Shown here: positions 58,207-64,000 of the stretch, piece after piece
How positions within the stretch are numbered: the stretch's first letter is position 1
How the letters are laid out: each line of letters opens with the position of its first letter
Assembly: GCA_022695795.1 (NCBI GenBank)
Contig: MU404127.1
Span: 151,647 to 215,646 of the forward strand
Direction: 5' to 3'
Origin: Biscogniauxia marginata
Lineage: Eukaryota; Ascomycota; Sordariomycetes; Xylariales; Xylariaceae
Length of the DNA: 64,000 nt
The notes under the pieces: generated by a model
Seen by the model: only the letters and a program-made list of their open reading frames with translations
Database searches by the model: none
Told to the model about the DNA's origin: nothing
Translations under genes and position numbers: made by a program

Positions 58207-58419
58207 TCATGCGCATCCGATGATCTCCTGTTCTGAAAGTCGCCCACTTGCAACTATTGTGAATTGATCGTGTCGTAACATGACTTGATAATCCTCCCCC
58301 GGAAACTTTTGGTTGAGTAGTCGCTCCAGTTTCGATGGATTGATGTATTGTCTTGATATGACCTGTTTTTCTCCGTGTACTTGAGTCCGTTTCGAAATGG
58401 ATTTTCTCTTTCCCCCCAT
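58207..58419 (-). CDS. small protein of unknown function with helix-strand-strand-helix domain
   Basis: A single minus-strand exon of 70 residues with an ATG at 58419 and an in-frame stop upstream. A basic head (KRKSISKRTQ) is followed by helix LERLLNQKF, strands DYQVMLRHDQFTIVAS, and a short helix LSEQEIIG. Short fungal proteins with this LxxLLxxxFPGxDYxVxxRHD pattern occur in accessory regions, from memory. The last part can be aligned with the small protein at 47614-47955. There is no signal or membrane segment. It is enclosed by mobile elements. The function is unknown. Confidence 0.5.
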   Translation of the reverse strand: MGGKRKSISKRTQVHGEKQVISRQYINPSKLERLLNQKFPGEDYQVMLRHDQFTIVASGRLSEQEIIGCA

Positions 58420-58447
58420 CGTCTATATGATCGGGGGCCGATATAAA

Positions 58448-58654
58448 CTATACCAAGACAACAATATCAGCAAGAGATGATGGAATTAAAGTGTATGTTC
58501 CCCACATGTTTATCGCTTCGAGAAGCTCAAATCGCTTTGATGAGCGGACTTTATTGATATTGTCAGAGAACTCTGAGACTCTGGACAGAACCATGCAGGC
58601 TAGACAGCGAAGGGCCCGGGCAGTTGCCTCTTTATCTTCCTCAGAACTTTGCAT
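58448..58654 (-). CDS. hypothetical short ORF upstream of the small-domain gene
   Basis: A minus-strand frame of 68 codons starting with ATG at 58654. The first 50 residues (acidic head, then ALRCLACMVLSRVSEF and SSKRFELLEAINMW) look like an amphipathic helical protein; the tail does not. It is 28 bp upstream of the next ORF on the same strand, but its frame cannot be joined to that ORF by a good splice. It could be a first exon, a remnant or chance. Confidence 0.3.
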   Translation of the reverse strand: MQSSEEDKEATARALRCLACMVLSRVSEFSDNINKVRSSKRFELLEAINMWGTYTLIPSSLADIVVLV

Positions 58655-59046
58655 AATCTAGCCGGTGTTCGCCACCGCTACACTCGCTAGCATGCCATCC
58701 CTGATTCTACCATATGCTTCGAGACATTGACTTGGGGGCGCTTATCTCGGCTGTTCAAAAAGGTGTGGGTTGATAGCCTGTTGCATGATCCCATATGACG
58801 ACTTGCAGGAATACTGACACAGTTATTACGCCTGTCACCCGCCTCTTTTAAGGATGGCGACCTATGGTAGTAGCCTGATAGATAACTGATGTACGAGATA
58901 ATTCAATATTTCCACCGCTATTAGAAACGGTGTACAAAAGGCAAGCTAAGGAGATACAAATAAGCCGCCACAAGCTGCATGCTCAACCTACAGCAATCTC
59001 TCCAAACCGTCCCAAATCCAAAAAAGACACTGCTAATACTATCATT
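58655..59046. other. intergenic between small ORFs and the TIR element
   Basis: Ordinary-composition DNA with no supported gene. Confidence 0.4.
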
Positions 59047-60291
59047 ATCGAAATGCTTAGTTACATGGTATTTCATATTAAAAGCATGGTATTTTACTTA
59101 AACTAAATTTATTATAAACATATATAAAGATATTTCAATACTTTTTATTTTAATTATAATACGTTTAAAAATATAGTTATTTATAAAGTTTTATCTTTAA
59201 AATTATTATAAATTTAAGTTATTATAATAATAAACTTTTTAATATCTTTTATTTAAATTATAATATTTTTTAATTTTTAATAACTTTTTAATTTATTATT
59301 AATACTCGTTAATTTATACTTTAATTAAAACTAATAACTAATTAAAGTTTAGTTTATTAAAAAAAGTGTTATAATTAATTTAATAAAATACTTATTAACT
59401 TACTTTTTTATATTTATAAATTATAATTAATATATAATAAAATTTATAAAAATTTATAAAAAGCATTAATTATATTATTTATTTATTTTATATAAATATT
59501 TAATATAATTATAAACTTTGTTAAATTTATAAATATAATATTTAAGTTTTTTATTTAAATATTTTATTAAATTAATTATAACTTATTTTATAAAAAAGTT
59601 ATAATATTATCTTTAATTGTTAATTTTAATTAAAGCACAAAATAATAAGTAATACTTTTATATAAAACTTTATATTATAACGATGACTTAATAATAATTA
59701 AGCGCGATTAAAAAGAGGTTATATTATAAAGTTAAAAACTAATAAATTAATTATTAAACGGTAATAAAGTTTTATATAAACTTAAAACCTAGTTAATTAA
59801 TTTTTAAACTTACATATATAAAAGGTTTAAAGCTTTTTATAACACTTTAAAAATAAGGTTAAAAATTATTTTAAATTATTAATTATGATAATAATATAAA
59901 GAGATTTAAAATAATGTTTAATTTCTTAGTTTATTAATAAAAAAATTAAAATGATTATTAAAAGTATTTTTATAATTTAAATATATATAAATTTCTTAAA
60001 TTTATTACTTTTTAACTTTATTATCTTATAATTAATAAATATAATTAATAATAAAGTTAATATTATTAAGTTATAATATTAATTAATATTAATTTAAACT
60101 TTATAATAATAATAATACCTTATTATAATTAAAATAAATAAATAAAGTGATTATTGTAAATAATAAGTGGCTTTAGTTTAAGTGCGTTATATACCGAAAA
60201 TGGGTATTACGGCTATCTATTTATAATAAATGTGACTTAAGTGAAATACCGTGCTTCTAATATGGAATATCGTGTAACTAAGCGTTCCGAT
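59047..60291. mobile_element. RIP-degraded DNA transposon with about 70-bp terminal inverted repeats
   Basis: The left end starts ATCGAAATGCTTAGTTACAT and the reverse complement of the right end starts ATCGGAACGCTTAGTTACAC. The two remain alignable for about 70 bp, through GGTATTTYACTTAA to ATTTATTATAAA. Differences are almost all C-to-T on the left copy. CATT borders both ends (59043-59046 and 60292-60295). The 1.25-kb interior is AT-rich with no coding frame. It is a non-autonomous or fully decayed DNA transposon. Confidence 0.75.
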
Positions 60292-61158
60292 CATTACAAG
60301 CATGTCAGTCAAGCCGTGCAGGTCGTACTCACAAAGGCTGTGAGAGGCCTTTTAGCACTCACTGGCCATTTTGGAAGAGCAATCCTGGGCCCATGCCCCT
60401 CCTCCTAGATACGTTGATAGCATGGTGGTATTGCTTCGTGCCCTCATTGCCAACTGGGAATGTTAACAGACAGTATGAAGCTCTCCATCCCTTCAGTTGC
60501 CTTCAATTTTCTGTCGTTGTTGCGTGTAAGGAAACGGGATAAAGGACACAAGTGAAATAGGCCAGATAACAAAGAGGCCTTGTACGTATAATGACCTTAA
60601 GGGCTCTAGATGACATCTAGAGGCTCACGTAATAATACTACCTGAATACCCCTACGTATGGTTACAAGGCTCTGTGATATGACATGGTGTCTACATACCT
60701 AGCAGAATTGTAGGATCCCCAAATTCCTCCTACCGCTTCTGTCCAGCACTCAAGTCGACACTTGCAGGAGCTTGATAGGATCACCCCTCCTATACATAGA
60801 ACTTGTCTGCGTAAAAATTCTTTTTTCCTTTTTGGGCTTCGTTGGCTTCGAATGAAGACGTTTGTAAGAATAATTGGGCTTCTAGTTGTTCAGTCACATG
60901 CTAATATTTTCTACCATGTTATATATCTCCAGGACCACTGGTTAACGCAGGGGAAACCAATGTCTAGGTTTGACCACCCTATAGAGGCCACCGAACAACT
61001 TCAAGTTTTATCTAACCGAACACCCTTTTTGCTTTTTTTCTTTCTTTACCACTCTGAACTGCAGAGATACAGCTGAGATTATTTACATCAGGGCCGATAT
61101 ATCCCTGAATTTAACTTCTTTTGAAAGTGGCATGGTCTGTAAATTCCTTGCATCCTAG
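60292..61158. other. intergenic left of the kinase gene
   Basis: Normal composition. A 104-codon frame (60762-61076) shows no recognisable feature and overlaps no splice signals that would tie it to the kinase. The true first exon of the kinase may lie here. Confidence 0.35.
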
Positions 61159-63152
61159 GTGCAACTTGCCGTGATTGGAACTGACAATACTCTTGTACAG
61201 GCCTCCACAGAGCCTAGCACGTCGAATAGCGACCACCAATCATCCGGCAACCTAACAACAGGCCAGACAGAGGAACATACCTCAGCAATCCAATCAGTTG
61301 GGTGAATCAATCCGATTGGCACTCCTCGAAGTAGCACTAATCAGTCCAGGTTGCTTCTGAACGTGAAACTGCAGGACGCCTTGCATAAATGCCCTTATAA
61401 GGAGAATCTTTCTTTCTTGCCAGATGACAAACTTGGGGAGATTATGAAAGTTGAACTCGTTCAAGACTACTTGTTGAACCATGGGCACGAAGAATTTCGC
61501 AAGAAATGCTCGCAGATTACGACCTACGTTTGCGGGAGACCAGGTCGGTCAAACGCCCCAGGCACGTCCCGTCGAATTTTTGCAATACTGCTCCTCATCG
61601 AGGAGCCAAACCTGATCTTGGATATACTCGACGAAGGGGTGGACGATAAGGACCTTCCATTTTCCTCCGTCGACAAGGACGGTAAAAAGTGTGTTTTGGT
61701 TCGGAAAAATAACGTAACGATCAGGCGTTGCTACGGATGGGACTACGCGAAGAGATTTGCCTTCTACCATAACCAATGGCGCGTGCAGCTGCCAGTGTTT
61801 GATAACAGGAAACGGCCTCCTAAGGACCATCCTATCCTCCGGCTTCACAGCGATGTCGTCTTCCCATGGACAGAATATGAGAGGATATATGATGGAAATT
61901 CTGAAGTCAGTCGAGTAAACATCCATCATGCTCACTGTCGCTTCGATGCAGGAGTAGGCTACCCGATATGCATTCCTCAATGCTTCTGTATATCTAGCTG
62001 ACACTGAATAATTCATTTGATTAGAACAACCGATCGTTTGCACTCAAATCTCTTAAGCCCCTCACAACTCAAAGAATTGATAGCGAGTTTCGTCTGGAAG
62101 TGGAGGCATTGTTGAAAGTCAAGCGAAGGCGGCACCTTGAAGCTAATCTACTCACAACGTTCGAGCATCAGCAAAGATACCACTTACTTTTCAGATGGGC
62201 AGATGGCGGCAATTTGAGTAATCTTTGGAAACATTATCCACGTCCAGATCCCGACCACAGATGGATATGTTGGTTGGCTGAACAGTGCGCAGGGCTTGCA
62301 CATGGATTGGACGGGATTCACAATACAAAAATGACAGCGGAAGATGTTGAGGCAATCCAACATTCACCACCTTCTCCTACTTTTGCCCAAGATTTTGCTG
62401 ACACTGTCTCGGGGAATCCCCCAGAAGAAGACGACGGTAAGGATTTTGGGAGACATGGAGATATCAAGCCGCAAAACGTTCTTTGGTTCAAACAGGACAA
62501 GAACTTGTACAATCTCGGGGTTCTCAAACTATCTGACTTAGGTCTCACAACCTTTCACAGGGCCTTGACAACAAAAGTCTCCCCTAGGAATATTCGAGTC
62601 ACTCCAACGTATTCGGCTCCTGAACGTGAAACCGACGAGAAGCTTTCCCGACCATTTGACATATGGTCTCTCGGGTGCATCTTCCTCGAATTAGTGACCT
62701 GGATTCTTCTTGGATGCGAGGAGCTGGAGAATTTCACCACTAAAAGATCTGCTGAAGGAGGCTCTCGGGATAAAAGGTTTTCGTTGGACAATTTCTATCT
62801 TCTCGTGGAACAAGATGGGAAAATGCATGCCCAAGTCAAGCCATCTGTCAATAAGGTAAGCGTTCTTAATATTCTAGGAGAATGCAATTTGAGACTGAAG
62901 TCACAGTGGATCGGCTCCTTAAAGAAGGGACAAAAATGTGGCCCCTTTCTATTAGAGTTCCTGAACTACATTCAAACTAGGATGTTACTAGTCGACAGGA
63001 ACAAGCGCGACAGCTCCGACGCCGTCCATAAACAGTTGAATAAGATGTTTTTAAGATGTAAACAGGAACCAAGCTACGCATTGTACCCTGAAGCACAGGA
63101 ACTCGTCAAAGACAATATAGCAGGACCAAGTTCACTAGCAAAACGAACGTGA
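61159..63152 (+). CDS. fungal serine/threonine kinase-like protein
   Basis: Firm exons are 61350-61953, 62025-62855 and 62907-63152. A further exon from about 61159 to 61301 is likely, because the frame stays open upstream once a 48-bp intron (GTGAAT, CACTAAT branch, TCCAG) is removed. The true start codon was not found; the first ATG in the firm part is at 61444. An N-terminal helical region of about 200 residues precedes a kinase domain. The Lys is in FALKSLKP, the catalytic loop reads RHGDIKPQN, the metal site SDLGL (DLG for DFG), and the APE motif TYSAPE, then DIWSLGCIFLE. A glycine-rich loop is not obvious. Key catalytic residues are kept, so activity is likely. The 51-bp last intron is a multiple of three and could be retained. 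Such kinases are lineage-expanded in Pezizomycotina; the target is unknown. Confidence 0.75.
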
Positions 63153-63480
63153 GAATCTTTGAATACCTACTCTAATGTTACCGTCGCTGCAAAAGCTAAT
63201 GCCACCACGAGCTTCGAATTTTAGCCTGGTGAACGACTATCGCAGTACCAAGCGACTTAAACAAGCATAACGTACATGACAATGACGTCGAGCATAATAC
63301 TCGGGAGGAAACCAAACACGCTCGCTAGGAGACGGCTTACCCGCTTCGGCAGCTTTAGGAATGGGTAAAGCTACCGATGACCGAGGTCAGCTTTAAATAT
63401 GAATATGAAGGCAGAGTTAAATACTGACGTCGAGACGGGATGGCATTTGCTGCGAACATGCGATTTTACAGCTTCGTAAT
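63153..63480. other. 3' flank of the kinase gene
   Basis: About 330 bp of ordinary composition, then an abrupt change to AT-rich sequence at about 63480. No gene seen. Confidence 0.45.
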
Positions 63481-63887
63481 TTAAGAAAGAAAGTTATTAA
63501 GATTTAAATATATTTCTTTTTATTTTTTTTATTTTTTTCATTTTTTTCTTTATAACATTATTAATAAACCTAATAAAAACGTTAAATTTTTTAAAAAATA
63601 AAGTATTATTATAAATTTAACGTGCTTTATAAGTAAGTAAATTCTATAAATAAATAAATGAGTTTTTATAACTTTTATAATTTAAATTATTAAAAACATT
63701 TATATAACATTAAAATTAATTAATTATTATTATTATTTAAATCGTTTTTTTAGTTTTATATTTTAAAAACCGAATAATTATCTTTTTTATATTAAATATT
63801 TAGTTTTTTAATGCGTAATTTAAATTATTAAATATCATTTTATTTATAATATAAATATTATTAATTATATTTTTATTTAACGTGCTT
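63481..63887 (+). repeat. AT-rich repeat with terminal repeat copy
   Basis: RIP-like AT-rich DNA. From about 63618 (AACGTGCTTTATAAGTAAGT) it follows the same order of segments as the repeats at 49143 and 53159, including ATTAAAATTAATTAATTATT and ATCGTTTTTTTAGTTTTATA. A second AACGTGCTTTATAAGCAAGT starts at about 63879. Confidence 0.65.
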
Positions 63888-64000
63888 TATAAGCAAGTAA
63901 GTTATATAAGCAAGTAAGTTATATAAGCAAGTAAGTTATATAAGCAAGTAAGTTATATAAGCAAGTAAGTTATATAAGCAAGTAAGTTATATAAGCAAGT
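63888..64000 (+). repeat. 17-bp tandem array running off the window
   Basis: Six to seven perfect copies of GCAAGTAAGTTATATAA. The unit is an expansion of the ATAAGYRAGTAAG subrepeat seen at the ends of the dispersed repeats to the left. The array continues past the right edge. Confidence 0.9.

Noticed and set aside
60762..61076. 104-codon frame upstream of the kinase
   Set aside because: No domain and no splice path into the kinase frame; it contains hydrophobic stretches of random type.
63888..64000. CRISPR-like or telomeric repeat
   Set aside because: The 17-bp units are contiguous without spacers and do not match the TTAGGG telomere repeat.

Overview
The window is nuclear DNA of a filamentous ascomycete (Pezizomycotina, most likely Sordariomycetes). 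The genes carry short GT-AG introns of about 50-350 bp with CTAAC-like branch points. The gene set is fungal: END3, ESF1, an EPS1-type disulfide isomerase, fungal-type phospholipase D, acyl-CoA-binding protein, TDP1 and a CYP65-like P450. Long AT-rich blocks have lost nearly all CpA, which is the signature of repeat-induced point mutation (RIP).

Layout. 1-19 kb is gene-poor and accessory in character. It holds a small protein with cysteine at every third residue (2.0-2.5 kb), an aldo/keto reductase (4.8-6.2), a small secreted-protein gene broken by two in-frame TAG codons (8.0-8.7), an ankyrin protein (9.7-10.4), a six-cysteine secreted protein (11.9-12.4), a PD-(D/E)XK nuclease-like protein (13.4-14.6) and a cytochrome P450 (16.5-18.2). 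19.7-43.2 kb is a conserved housekeeping core: TDP1, ACBP, a frameshifted remnant, an FSP1/AIF-like oxidoreductase, END3, EPS1-like PDI, ten-exon phospholipase D, ESF1 and an MFS transporter. 45-47 kb encodes a fungal CorA-like membrane protein.

From about 47.96 kb the sequence becomes an AT-rich, RIP-degraded isochore that is essentially free of genes to 55.4 kb. It is built from related repeats, including a fold-back palindrome and repeated termini, plus a nearly unmutated solo LTR with a perfect 5-bp target-site duplication. From 55.5 to 60.3 kb there is a mosaic of small mobile elements: a TRIM-like element with a 119-bp LTR and an unusually long tRNA-complementary primer site, a 125-bp solo LTR, and a 1.25-kb TIR element. 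Two tiny genes at the two flanks of the isochore (47.6 and 58.2 kb) appear to encode related domains. A fungal serine/threonine kinase-like gene lies at 61.2-63.2 kb. The window ends in another AT-rich repeat and a 17-bp tandem array that runs off the edge.

No biosynthetic gene cluster, CRISPR array, rRNA gene or intact tRNA gene was recognised. Exon coordinates were worked out by eye from reading-frame continuity, splice signals and recall of protein families. No database search was possible.
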